From Rhodospirillaceae bacterium (GTDB taxonomy: Bacteria > Pseudomonadota > Alphaproteobacteria > Rhodospirillales > Rhodospirillaceae): a DNA stretch of 64,000 bases. The notes beneath the pieces were generated by a model. It had not been told where the DNA came from. It saw only the letters and a list, made by a program, of their open reading frames with translations, and searched no databases. The position numbers and the translations under genes were made by a program. Of this stretch, positions 35,289 through 44,286 are shown piece by piece. Numbering within the stretch: position 1 is the first letter of the stretch; each line of letters begins with the position of its first letter. Location of the stretch: NCBI GenBank assembly GCA_028822445.1, contig JAPKDQ010000001.1, positions 248,001-312,000 of the forward strand. Reading direction: 5' to 3'.

Positions 35289-36647
35289 CTAGGCCTTTTC
35301 GGCCCAGGCTTGTGCTTCATCTGATGCCACCGCGTAATGCTTTAAGCCCCATATAATTAGCAAGATTGCTGGAATGCCAACAACAAGCGGGATTCCAGCC
35401 ATGGCGTAGCGCAGCATGCTTGGGTCACCCATAAGGTCGGTTAAGAACCCGACTGACGTTGGTCCGAGCATGAGTCCAACAACATTGATGATCAACCAGT
35501 AGATCGCGGTTGCCTGGCCCCTGACTTGGTTGGGCGCGATGTGGACGACTGCTGCAGCTCCGCACGCGGATGCCATTGCACCTCCGAGTATGGATGGAAT
35601 GTAGATAACCATAGCCCAATTCCCGGTTGGCATCAGCGGATACAAGATGTTCGTGATTACCGTTACAATGACGCCGTAATACATGGCGCGCATGGGGCCG
35701 TCTTTTCCGCCCATCTTAGTGAGCTTGTCCGCCAACCACCCGCCACTGGTTGCGCCGATTGGCCCGAATATGAGGCCGGCTGTCCCTAAGGCGATGCCTA
35801 TAGAGCCTATGTCCCAACCCCATGTCCGTTGGAACAGTGGCGCATTCCAAAATCCGGTGTAGCCGACCAAAGTTACGACTGACATGCCGAAGAAGAGGCT
35901 GCCATAGGCCTTCCAACGTTTACCTAAGAATTTCATGCTTTCTTTAAATGAAAGCCCATTCTTATTCGTATTAGCCCTAACCTGCGTTTCAATAAGGCCG
36001 CGCCGGATCGGCTCTTTTACGGTGATCATTAGCAGGGCCACGACAAGCCCAGGGAGACCAACCACCATGAATGCTGTCTGCCAAGCGCGTAATTCGCCTA
36101 CAACCGGTAATTCGAAAGGCGGCATTGCGAGCAAGACCGCAATAAGGGGCCCGCCAACTAAGTTAGCGATGCCTTGGCCTAGAGAAATGCCCGACATATA
36201 GACGCTGACCGCCCGGGCCCGCTTCTTCTGTGGGAAGTAGTCGCTGATCAGAGATAGGGCGCTGGGTGTGAGAACCGCTTCACCGGCTCCGACACCAATG
36301 CGCGCCAGAAACAACTGAGGGAAGTTGCGCGCCAGACCACAGGCTGCCGTCATGATGCACCATACGGTGATACCGACCCCAATAATGGTGCGCCGGCTTT
36401 TTCGGTCGGCTAGACAGCCTATGGGAATGCCAAGTGTTACATAAAAAATTGCGAAGGCCGGGCCTAGGATGAGACCAATTTGGAAATCAGTGAGGAGTAG
36501 ATCTGCTTTGATCGGTTCGATCAGTAGGCTCATTATTTGCCGGTCAATAAACGACAATATGTAGGCGAGGAGGAGAAGGGTGGTGACGTACCAGGCGTAT
36601 TTGGTATTGGGATAAGGAGGTTTAGTCGCTTGCGCTGTGTCGGTCAT
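35289..36647 (-). CDS. MFS transporter, spinster-like (copy 1)
   Basis: A 452-residue 12-helix major facilitator protein. N-terminal YILSFIDRQIMSLLIEPIK and the loop-2 motif GCLADRKSRRTIIG are typical of the spinster-like group; GVGAGEAVLTPSALSLI is the antiporter-like motif C region. The ATG at 36647 is chosen (GTG at 36656 is in frame). It is highly similar to the next gene, with which it forms a tandem pair. Substrate unknown; organic anions or aromatic acids are common for this group. Confidence 0.9.
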   Translation of the reverse strand: MTDTAQATKPPYPNTKYAWYVTTLLLLAYILSFIDRQIMSLLIEPIKADLLLTDFQIGLILGPAFAIFYVTLGIPIGCLADRKSRRTIIGVGITVWCIMTAACGLARNFPQLFLARIGVGAGEAVLTPSALSLISDYFPQKKRARAVSVYMSGISLGQGIANLVGGPLIAVLLAMPPFELPVVGELRAWQTAFMVVGLPGLVVALLMITVKEPIRRGLIETQVRANTNKNGLSFKESMKFLGKRWKAYGSLFFGMSVVTLVGYTGFWNAPLFQRTWGWDIGSIGIALGTAGLIFGPIGATSGGWLADKLTKMGGKDGPMRAMYYGVIVTVITNILYPLMPTGNWAMVIYIPSILGGAMASACGAAAVVHIAPNQVRGQATAIYWLIINVVGLMLGPTSVGFLTDLMGDPSMLRYAMAGIPLVVGIPAILLIIWGLKHYAVASDEAQAWAEKA

Positions 36648-36735
36648 CCTTGACACCCTTTTAGTGATGGCTAGACGTTATTTCCCAGAGTGTTCTCTGA
36701 TCAGGCAGGCCTGACAAGCGATCCTTTCTAGCCCT

Positions 36736-38094
36736 TTACAACTCCCCCCAGCTCTCAGCTTCAATGACGCTGGCGCGATATGGCTTCAGATTAAAGACGA
36801 GGATCCAAATGAAAGACCCAGCTACGGCGGAGACTAGAGATAAACCGTATCGGATATCTTTGGGTCCATCGAAGAAAATGTCCGATGCCAAAGCGACTGC
36901 GGTGGGCCCAATCACTAGGCCTAGAATACTGAACACGAACCAGTAAACGGCAGAAATTTGGCCGCGCATCTCGTTCGGTGTGATCATCATCAGGGCAGCT
37001 GGTCCACATGCGGTGGAAATTCCAGAGCCGATGGCGTGAGGAATTAATAACAGCAGGCCGAGCCATGGATTTGGCATGAGCGGAACCAGGACGGCCACAA
37101 TGACCAGCATTGTAGTTCCAATTAAAACAGCCCGCATATGACCATCCTTAATGCCTCGCTCGTACATCTTGTCGCCCATCCAACCACCCAGATAGGCGCC
37201 ACTGACTCCGCCGATGCTGACCACGAGGCCGTAATAGAGGCTGATCTCGGCAATACCCCAACCCCAGGTGCGAATGAAAACCGTCGGGATCCATGCCAAA
37301 TATGCGTTGCCGATAATGCCCATAATGGATAGGCCTAAGAAATGACTGCCGTAGGTGCGCCAATGAGAAAGCAGGAAACGAATGACAGCGCTGATAGGTA
37401 GTTGTTCAACTTCTTTGCCGTCGACGACGATGCGATCCCGTCGGTAGGGCTCCTTGATGGTTAGCATTAACGCTGCAATTAAAAGCCCTGGTAGGCCAAC
37501 AACAAGAAATACGACCTGCCAGCCGTAAATATCACCAACAATGGGTAGTGAAATTTGCGGTCCATCCATGATGGATGCAACGACCTGGCCGCCCAGAACG
37601 AAGGCAAGCCCGGCACCGATGCCTAGTCCCATGGAATAGACGCTAATTGCCCGGCCTCGTTTTTCACGGGGAAAGTAATCACTGAGCACCGAAGCCGCGC
37701 ACGGCTGAAGTGTTGCCTCGCCGACGCCGACACCAATTCGAAACATCATGAGTTGCGTGAACGTTTTTGCCAGCCCGCAGGCAGCGGTCATGATGCTCCA
37801 GATCGCTATGCCGATCCCAATGATTGTTCTGCGACTTCTTTTATCGGCGAGCCGGCCCACTGGAATGCCAAGGGTGACGTAGAAGACAGCAAATGCAGGG
37901 CCTAGCAAAAGACTCATCTGAAAATCGGTAACACCGATATCTCGTTTAATAGGCTCTACAAGGAGGGAGAGGATTTGCCGATCAAGAAAGGCAAATACGT
38001 ATGCGAGCATGAGTACGGCCACCACATACCAAGAATACCGAGCGCTAGGGTAAGGCGGTGCTATCGATTTATGGGTGTCGGCAGAGTGAGGCAT
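36736..38094 (-). CDS. MFS transporter, spinster-like (copy 2)
   Basis: A 452-residue 12-helix major facilitator protein with FAFLDRQILSLLVEPIKRDIG, GRLADKRSRRTIIG, and GVGVGEATLQPCAASVL. It aligns without large gaps to copy 1, including the DFQ(M/I) and ITP(W)E motifs, so it is a tandem duplicate. It is 88 bases from copy 1 on the same strand. Both copies lie between the two paralogous methyltransferase genes. Confidence 0.9.
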   Translation of the reverse strand: MPHSADTHKSIAPPYPSARYSWYVVAVLMLAYVFAFLDRQILSLLVEPIKRDIGVTDFQMSLLLGPAFAVFYVTLGIPVGRLADKRSRRTIIGIGIAIWSIMTAACGLAKTFTQLMMFRIGVGVGEATLQPCAASVLSDYFPREKRGRAISVYSMGLGIGAGLAFVLGGQVVASIMDGPQISLPIVGDIYGWQVVFLVVGLPGLLIAALMLTIKEPYRRDRIVVDGKEVEQLPISAVIRFLLSHWRTYGSHFLGLSIMGIIGNAYLAWIPTVFIRTWGWGIAEISLYYGLVVSIGGVSGAYLGGWMGDKMYERGIKDGHMRAVLIGTTMLVIVAVLVPLMPNPWLGLLLLIPHAIGSGISTACGPAALMMITPNEMRGQISAVYWFVFSILGLVIGPTAVALASDIFFDGPKDIRYGLSLVSAVAGSFIWILVFNLKPYRASVIEAESWGEL

Positions 38095-38311
38095 GTGTCG
38101 GCTGCTCCCCTAGAATTATTATTCGGCTAGGGCCGAACTCTATAGTTGAGAGAAATAAGTCGAAAGTCTCACGCCAGGGCAAACCCAATTATGTTTAGGT
38201 GTATTCACGGTGCGGGCAAGGTGGCCTGCTGCTGGGGAGACTTGATATAATGGACTTGGGGATAATGTTCGTGCGCAGATACAAAGCCTAGGCTTGTCCG
38301 TTGTTGCCGAT

Positions 38312-39460
38312 CTAGTGTGCCTTCACTGCACCAGTTACAAAGTATGATTGACTGAATCCGGGTGTTGCATTTGGGTCTATATTTTGGTCATTGATGTAGA
38401 GGCCTGGAATAAAACTCTCAACGTAGGCGTCGGGGTCAAATCCGTTAGCTGAATACAGGTCCTGCAATGACATGTCGTAAACCTTAAGCATGAAGGGTTC
38501 GTTGTTACAGGTGGCGTCCCAATCTCTGAGCGAGGCCTGGTAGGGCGTAATAGCGTTGAATTGCGGTGCATCGCAGTGGAGCATAAGTCCGCCTGGTTTC
38601 AATAGTCTGTGACATTCTTGAATAATGAGCGGCAGTGATTTGGCAGACGTTTCGTGTAGAAGAATGCGAGAGACGATAAGGTCTAAAGACTCGTCGTCAA
38701 AACCAGTTTCCTCAGCGTTTACTTGATGAAAGTGAACGTCGGCTCCGAGTGCGCAGGCCCTCGCGTGCGCGTATCTAAGGCAAGGGCCACTTACGTCAAT
38801 GCCGTGCACTTCTGCTTCCGGAAATACGCTCTTGTACGGCAAAGTATTGTTGCCAATGGTGCAGCCCATGTCGAGAATTTTTGTCGGCTTCAAGTTGGGG
38901 CGGGTCGTCTTGACCCAGGTTGCCATGCTGTGTGCCGGGTCATCATTGTTGATGCCCTGACTCCCCATATTGTGAACTGCTATTGTGCGCTCATACTGAG
39001 CGCCGGTAGAGATGTCACCTTCAAAAGCCTCTAAATGGTAACCTCCTGGTTTGCGATGGATATCTATTTCAGTAAGGTGGCGCGGCATCTTTAGGTCGGG
39101 GGCCAGCGATAGTGAGCCATGGGTGCCGAATTTGCGCGCGGCGTTTGCGGCCAGCGTTTGCGCTTGTCGGCCGATCATGTCGCCAGTGACTGAGTACATC
39201 CGGTCTTGATTGTCTGTTCGTAGGCGATACCAGATCTGAGTGTTCGCCTCGGTTCTCATCGCTTTAGAGATCTCACGAAAGTTTGGGTCTCGACCGTGTT
39301 GCGCCGCCAAGCGCGGCTTGACTTTTTTATCGTAGAGTTTTTTAAGATGCGGGCGGATATCGGTGGCAAGCTTTACAGCGAGGTTCCGACAGAAATGCTC
39401 TCGTGCTTCTTCGTCGTGTGTGCCAGTTGGCAAGAAGTCGTAGTCGGGAAGTGGGAGCAT
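38312..39460 (-). CDS. class I SAM-dependent methyltransferase (paralog B)
   Basis: A 382-residue protein with a helical N-terminal half (about 180 residues, basic) and a class I methyltransferase half: motif I ILDMGCTIGNN, motif II IDVSGPCLRYAHARA, and CHRLLKPGGLMLH. It shares the linker PGGYHLEAFEG and the PCL-x-x-AH-x-RA block with methyltransferase A. The ATG at 39460 (AGGA upstream) is preferred to 39517, which would overlap the bicupin gene. It follows the bicupin gene by ten bases and is co-directional with it. Confidence 0.82.
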   Translation of the reverse strand: MLPLPDYDFLPTGTHDEEAREHFCRNLAVKLATDIRPHLKKLYDKKVKPRLAAQHGRDPNFREISKAMRTEANTQIWYRLRTDNQDRMYSVTGDMIGRQAQTLAANAARKFGTHGSLSLAPDLKMPRHLTEIDIHRKPGGYHLEAFEGDISTGAQYERTIAVHNMGSQGINNDDPAHSMATWVKTTRPNLKPTKILDMGCTIGNNTLPYKSVFPEAEVHGIDVSGPCLRYAHARACALGADVHFHQVNAEETGFDDESLDLIVSRILLHETSAKSLPLIIQECHRLLKPGGLMLHCDAPQFNAITPYQASLRDWDATCNNEPFMLKVYDMSLQDLYSANGFDPDAYVESFIPGLYINDQNIDPNATPGFSQSYFVTGAVKAH

Positions 39461-39470
39461 TACCTTAATC

Positions 39471-40319
39471 CTAATATGGCGTTGGCGCTGTGAAAGGTTC
39501 CTTGCCGTGGTGGACAAGCGAGTCCGGAAGGTCTGGCTTGTGTTCGGGTGTTAACGTGAACGGCAACTTCTCGTCGCCCCATTTATTAACGTGATGCCCC
39601 TCCATGAAACGAATAAGGCAGAGATTTCCATTCCGCGACCCGAACGGGCCATGCCAAATGTTCGGGGGGCGCCAAAAATAGGACCCCGCGTGCATTGTTC
39701 CACGCTCGCCCAGGATGTCGCCAGATAGGAGAAACATTTCTTCGACGCAAGGGTGTGATAGAGCCGCTTCTTTCCAATCTTCTGGATGGCTTTGTGCCCC
39801 GCAATTGAGGATCATCGTCTTCTCACCTTTGTCTTCGTCATTGCGTAGTACCTTGTGTGCGATACGTAAGAAATCCAGATCAGGGTCGACGTCTACAGAA
39901 CTCCATTTCATGTCGTGAAGACTGATGTGCCGAGCCGCAGTTGGTGGATCTATCTGTGAGCCGGTGCTTGCCTCAGGAGACGCAGAGAAGAAAGTGAGTG
40001 TGACTGCCCCGCCTTCGCTGCACCAGTTATTGTGCTGCGTTCCAGCTGGAAGGTAGCCATAGTGGTCGAAGTTGTGACGTTGACTACCAATGGCAATCGA
40101 ACCCTCAAGCACGAGGAACTCATGGTCAGCAGATAAATAGTTTACCCCTGAAGGTGACCAGCCTTTTGGATATCTAAGCAAGGTTGAGCAAGCGCCTGTT
40201 TCTTTGTCGAGGCTCAATATCTTGCATTCGACCGTATCGAAAGGTGCTGGCAATACGCCGGATTGCCACTCGAGCGCCTGAGCATGAATAAATTCAATAT
40301 GAGGTCTCGCCATCATCAT
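39471..40319 (-). CDS. bicupin protein (DUF4437-like)
   Basis: A 282-residue protein with two cupin modules. Cupin 1 includes ADHEFLVLEGSIAIGSQRHNF and GYLPAGTQHNNW; cupin 2 includes CVEEMFLLSGDILGERG and GSYFWRPPNIWHGPFGS. The arrangement matches the DUF4437 group. The residues HEFLV, TQHNN and WHGPF are candidate metal ligands. Possibly a dioxygenase or isomerase; the substrate is unknown. It is in an operon with methyltransferase B. Confidence 0.7.
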   Translation of the reverse strand: MMMARPHIEFIHAQALEWQSGVLPAPFDTVECKILSLDKETGACSTLLRYPKGWSPSGVNYLSADHEFLVLEGSIAIGSQRHNFDHYGYLPAGTQHNNWCSEGGAVTLTFFSASPEASTGSQIDPPTAARHISLHDMKWSSVDVDPDLDFLRIAHKVLRNDEDKGEKTMILNCGAQSHPEDWKEAALSHPCVEEMFLLSGDILGERGTMHAGSYFWRPPNIWHGPFGSRNGNLCLIRFMEGHHVNKWGDEKLPFTLTPEHKPDLPDSLVHHGKEPFTAPTPY

Positions 40320-40622
40320 TCCTTATGGCTGGAAGTAGCTCTCGTCCCTAGTTTACCTCGCCAACACTATTCGTCCACCGCCAGGCTCACTAACAATGAA
40401 TATGCCACGCCTGACTAACCCTAAAAGCCAAAACCCTTGAATGTTGCAGATGCAGGGTCACTAGAGATCGAAATCAAACCCTTTTTGTATATCGTCGGCA
40501 CCATACCCCGGTGCGTCACGTCTGGCATTGTTGGCACATTCTGTGACACGGCGTCTTGCTGGGTCTTGCAATCTAGTAAAAAGGTGCGTCTTAATAAGGC
40601 CTTAGAGTATAGGGGAACTGTG
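40320..40622. other. 303-base region upstream of the NCS1 permease gene
   Basis: Separates two divergent genes (bicupin on minus, permease on plus), so it should hold both promoters. The permease frame is open back to 40437, but the peptide before residue 63 does not look like permease sequence. No clear boxes or hairpins were found. Confidence 0.45.
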
Positions 40623-42023
40623 ATGATGAACAAACTGAAAGCATGGTGGACGCTAGACGAAGCTGCCGAAGCCGAAAGCGACGATAATCCGTTTGCACCG
40701 CTTACGCCGGCGCAACGTCAAGACACGCTGCCAATGCTAACTTTGGCCTTTGGTTGGGGATTTCTCATCACAGGTTTGTTGACTGGCGGTCAGCTCGGGG
40801 CTGGCGTCGCGTTTTGGCCAGATCTGATTCTGGCGACCCTTGTAGGAAACACGATCAATTTTGTCATTGGCGGTTTAGTCGCGTATATCGGATACAAGAC
40901 GGCTTGCAACTCAGGTTTGCTTTATCAATTTGTGTATGGGCGAATTGGGGTCTTTCTACCTGTTATATTTTTGGCGCTGCTAACCACTGGCTGGCAGGCC
41001 ATCGTTGTCGGCGCTTTTGGGTTCGCATGGGCGCAGGATTTTGATAGCCCAACCTTCTATGCCGTCGCAATTTTCGGTGGGCTTTTGTTTACCGTTACAA
41101 CGTACTACGGCGTAAAAGGGATTGAGCGCGTGAGCGTTCCCTCCGTTGCTATCCTGGTGTTGGTTGGCCTTTACGCTATTTATCTGAACGTCGATCAAGC
41201 AGGCGGTGGTGCGGCGTTCCTGGCCATGTCACGGGACACTGCGGCGCAGAACCCAATTTCGTTTGTGACTGCCGTTAACCTTGTCGTGGGGTCATGGATT
41301 GTTGGCGCTGTTGTGATGGCAGAGTACACGCGTTTCGCCAAGAAGGTTTGGGTCGCGCTCGCGATACCCTTTATTGTGATGATTATTGCGCAGTGGTTCC
41401 TGCAAATCGTTGGCGCACTAGGCGGCGTTGTGTCTGGATCAGCCGATTTCACGACGTACTTGTTGCAACAAGGGATGGTTATAGGCGGCATCGGACTTAT
41501 CGGCATGAGCTTAGCGCTCTGGACGACCGGCGATGCCAACCTCTACTTGCCAGTTATTCAGACATCCGCTGTCTTCAAACGTCCAAAACGAGTGATGGTC
41601 GTCGTTTGGGGCGTGCTCGGCACGATTCTCGGCCTGGGCCTTTACCAATATTTCTTGGCTTGGATCAGCCTATTGGCCGCCCTCGTGCCACCATTAATCG
41701 GACCGCTCGTTGTCGACTATTATGTCGTGCATAAAAGGCAATATGACGCCAATGACCTCAAGCGGCTACATACTTGGAACTGGGCGGCTGTCCTTTCCTA
41801 CGCAATCGGCGCTTACGTCGCGTATGGCGTGACCTATGGCGTTCTGGACCTGCCAGACATTCTTATTCCGTCTCTTCTGGGCTTGGTGGTTTCAATGGTT
41901 GCCTATGCTGCCATCTATTTTGTTGCTGCGGCGATGAATAAGAAGGTCGGCTACGCCAGTGTTTCATCGCGTCCGTACGAAGCTAATCCAAACAGTATTT
42001 CGCGGCAAACGCCTGCAGAATAA
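40623..42023 (+). CDS. NCS1-family permease (purine/cytosine permease-like)
   Basis: A 466-residue, about 12-helix membrane protein of the nucleobase:cation symporter-1 family. Marks include LAFGWGFLITGLLTGGQLG, the conserved DNPFAPLTPAQRQDT start, GSWIVGAVVMAEYTRFAK and GMSLALWTTGDANLYL. The start is ATG 40623 or 40626; GTG 40620 is also in frame. NCS1 substrates include cytosine, uracil, allantoin and hydantoins. The following nitrilase-like gene suggests an amide- or nitrile-containing substrate (inference). Confidence 0.88.
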   Translation: MMNKLKAWWTLDEAAEAESDDNPFAPLTPAQRQDTLPMLTLAFGWGFLITGLLTGGQLGAGVAFWPDLILATLVGNTINFVIGGLVAYIGYKTACNSGLLYQFVYGRIGVFLPVIFLALLTTGWQAIVVGAFGFAWAQDFDSPTFYAVAIFGGLLFTVTTYYGVKGIERVSVPSVAILVLVGLYAIYLNVDQAGGGAAFLAMSRDTAAQNPISFVTAVNLVVGSWIVGAVVMAEYTRFAKKVWVALAIPFIVMIIAQWFLQIVGALGGVVSGSADFTTYLLQQGMVIGGIGLIGMSLALWTTGDANLYLPVIQTSAVFKRPKRVMVVVWGVLGTILGLGLYQYFLAWISLLAALVPPLIGPLVVDYYVVHKRQYDANDLKRLHTWNWAAVLSYAIGAYVAYGVTYGVLDLPDILIPSLLGLVVSMVAYAAIYFVAAAMNKKVGYASVSSRPYEANPNSISRQTPAE

Positions 42024-42093
42024 TAAGCGTAGCGCCATACCTGGCATCGTTCGTATTGCTGAATTGAAAGAGACGACAGGCAGTGATTTTTTT

Positions 42094-42807
42094 ATGCACA
42101 GCTTCGTAAGTCAATCTGGTGGTGTTTCTAGACGCTCTGTGATGGCTTTTACGTTAGGAAGTGTAACGGCCAGCGTTATCTCTGGGTCGGCCTTTGCTTT
42201 GCCGCAGGCCGTCGGCGCGCCAAAATCTCATGTGCGTATGGTGGTTGTTCAGGCTTCTCACGGTGGGGGAGGCCTCTCAAATTTACAGATGGCGCTAGAG
42301 TGGGCAGACCGGCGTGTCGGCGAATACGATCTCATTTCATGCCTGGGGTGGAATTTTGATGCCTCTTTCAATGGCATGAATGATGTCTCCGCTTGGGCAC
42401 ATCTGAAGTCTAGGTATGTTGCCGTAGCGGGGAAACATCCAAAGCTGCTTGGCCCGAATGGTGAGTGTGATGCTTATGAGTCTCGCAACGGCATCAAAGT
42501 CTTTGCGACGGAGCTAGCGGCGATTGCGGTGGGGGCTCGCCGCTCAAATGCTATTGAATGCGCCGGTTCCACTCAACTTAGTGCGGACATTATTGTCGAT
42601 GACGGTAATTATAGAGAATCCAGGGGGGCTTTCGTTGCGGGCTTATCGCGTTCTGCAACTGGTCCCCGAAGGGGTGCTGTTATCTATGGTCCAGATTTAG
42701 AGCCTTTGACCCAAGCGTCAGGTGAGTGTCCGTGTGGTGTTGTAGCGACACTAAATGTGTCAGCCCTAAGGCGTGATCGCTCTAAGCACGCTCAAGGTCG
42801 CGATTAA
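42094..42807 (+). CDS. Tat-exported nitrilase-superfamily-like protein, degenerate
   Basis: A 237-residue protein with a twin-arginine signal (VSRRSVMAFTLGSVTAS). The mature part shows the fold pattern of the C-N hydrolase superfamily (VVVQASHGGGGLSNLQMALEW at the start; IYGPDLEPLTQ and GVVATLNVSALRRDR at the end), but the Glu-Lys-Cys triad motifs are not visible: where the first Glu is expected it reads DLISCLGWNFDA. It may be a binding or pseudo-enzyme protein. The ATG at 42094 is chosen over a frame starting inside the permease gene. It is 70 bases behind the NCS1 permease. Confidence 0.5.
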   Translation: MHSFVSQSGGVSRRSVMAFTLGSVTASVISGSAFALPQAVGAPKSHVRMVVVQASHGGGGLSNLQMALEWADRRVGEYDLISCLGWNFDASFNGMNDVSAWAHLKSRYVAVAGKHPKLLGPNGECDAYESRNGIKVFATELAAIAVGARRSNAIECAGSTQLSADIIVDDGNYRESRGAFVAGLSRSATGPRRGAVIYGPDLEPLTQASGECPCGVVATLNVSALRRDRSKHAQGRD

Positions 42808-42927
42808 AATTTTTTCAAGAACGGAGTGGCGTCCTAATGCTGATGTTTAGCTTTGCTGCTGAGTTGTCGCGCTTACGTTCGTTACATTGAGAGCTGGCGG
42901 TTTTTTTTGGTGCTCATTATGGATCAC

Positions 42928-43866
42928 TTACGAGCATGCAGCACCGCCAATAACGCAAAACCTAGCGCAATGAGGATGATTTAGGGAAACGTGGTGGGTG
43001 GAGTCTTTCAGGGTTTGGCCAAGTTCAAATTCATTGTCGTATGGAAGTAGTGTGCACGCAATAACCGCTGGTGTTTCTGCCCCATTACGTTTGACCACCA
43101 TGCGTGACGATGCGCACATAATGCTGTCGGGGTGGACATCTAAAATTCCCCAGCATTCAGTGGTGATCTCGGCCACATCTAGTGTCGCGTCCATCTCGGG
43201 GAATAAGACCAACTCTTCAGGGTTATTTGCATCAATTGATAAGCCTAAGGATGCGAAAAGCGCGGCATAGCCGTCCCTGGTTGTCGATTCCGCCTCGTCA
43301 ATAAATGTTCGGCCAGCAATATTGATATTGAAATCGTTACTGTTTAACCAGGACAGTCCGTCTAGAGCAGGTTGCCAACTTCTAGCGCCTCTTTCTGCTT
43401 CGTGCCCTTCTTTTGTGTGGTGGTCGAGCGATACGCGGATGGTCAGTTGCCCCCCATACCGTGAGCCAATGTATTTTAGTTTATCTGCGGACCTGAGCAT
43501 GGGTTTCATTGCGTTGGTAAGGATTATGACTTTGAAGCGACGCTGAAGAGCGTCCTCAATCATTGTGAGGGCGTCAGGGTTCATAAACGGCTCTCCGCCC
43601 GTGAAGCCAATTTCGGTAGTCCCTAAGTTTTGCTCTTTTATTTCATCGAGATAGCTCGCGACTTCGGCGGCAGAAATATAGACAAGGGCATCGTTCTTTG
43701 GCGAAGATTCGATATAGCAGTTACGGCACGTGAGGTTGCATAGGGTGCCGGTGTTGACCCAAAGGGTCTTCAACTCATTTAAGGCAATGGTCGCGCGCGC
43801 CTTACCACCGGCTGTGAATGCTGGGTCCTGGAATTTCTCTGGTCGTAAAATAGCCTCAGCTTGCAT
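42928..43866 (-). CDS. radical SAM protein with C-terminal cysteine motif
   Basis: A 312-residue radical SAM enzyme. The 4Fe-4S motif is CNLTCRNCY near residue 43; GFTGGEPFMNPD is the SAM-binding region, and KVIILTNAMKPM follows. Near the C-terminus are further Cys (IACTL, HPHCARFCVIGGAACS) that could hold a second cluster. This pattern is found in peptide-maturase or nucleotide-modifying families, but no substrate peptide is seen next to it. It is convergent with the nitrilase-like gene. Confidence 0.85.
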   Translation of the reverse strand: MQAEAILRPEKFQDPAFTAGGKARATIALNELKTLWVNTGTLCNLTCRNCYIESSPKNDALVYISAAEVASYLDEIKEQNLGTTEIGFTGGEPFMNPDALTMIEDALQRRFKVIILTNAMKPMLRSADKLKYIGSRYGGQLTIRVSLDHHTKEGHEAERGARSWQPALDGLSWLNSNDFNINIAGRTFIDEAESTTRDGYAALFASLGLSIDANNPEELVLFPEMDATLDVAEITTECWGILDVHPDSIMCASSRMVVKRNGAETPAVIACTLLPYDNEFELGQTLKDSTHHVSLNHPHCARFCVIGGAACS

Positions 43867-44286
43867 CGGTTTTTCCTAGATGTTTAGCGTATCCTACAGA
43901 CCTCATTTTTGGTGTAATAATTTGGTGCTATCAGCACCCAAACTTCCACCTAATGTGAGTGACACCGTTCAAAGTTCGGCTGACGCGATAAATTTTATAT
44001 CAGTCGAATGTCTCATAACTCTGGGGATTCTGCTTTTCTCCGGTACGGCTTTTCACGAATAAGCTAGCTTCGAGTTTCTTGTTTCCATCATTTTAGGTGG
44101 GCTTTTCGATGTACCGCTGCCTTATTATAGCGCCTTTTTGCGGCCACCTTTGGCGCGAATGTGGTGATCTATAAGTCGTTTAAAAAAGAAGAGCCTCTTA
44201 AGACGATTAGTGCCGTTATGGCCGGGGAAAGGATTGCTCCAGGTGCGGGCATGTAAAGCCGCCACTGGTTTTGATGGCTTTGTTCT
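43867..44286. other. 420-base stretch with a decayed coding fragment
   Basis: On the plus strand, 44131-44256 reads as 41 codons after a TAG: AATFGANVVIYKSFKKEEP, then KTISAVMAGERIAPGAGM and TAA. Just before it, in another frame, is a hydrophobic stretch (FLVSIILGGLFDV). Together they look like a frameshifted remnant of a small membrane protein, not an intact gene. A 60-codon frame at 43880-44062 ends in ITLGILLFSGTAFHE and may be another part of it. Family not identified. Confidence 0.4.

Noticed and set aside
40437-40622. N-terminal extension of the NCS1 permease
   Set aside because: The 62 extra residues do not resemble NCS1 proteins; ATG at 40623 fits the family.
43880-44062. 60-codon frame ending in a membrane-like stretch
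   Set aside because: Probably part of a decayed gene; no intact product and no clear start context.
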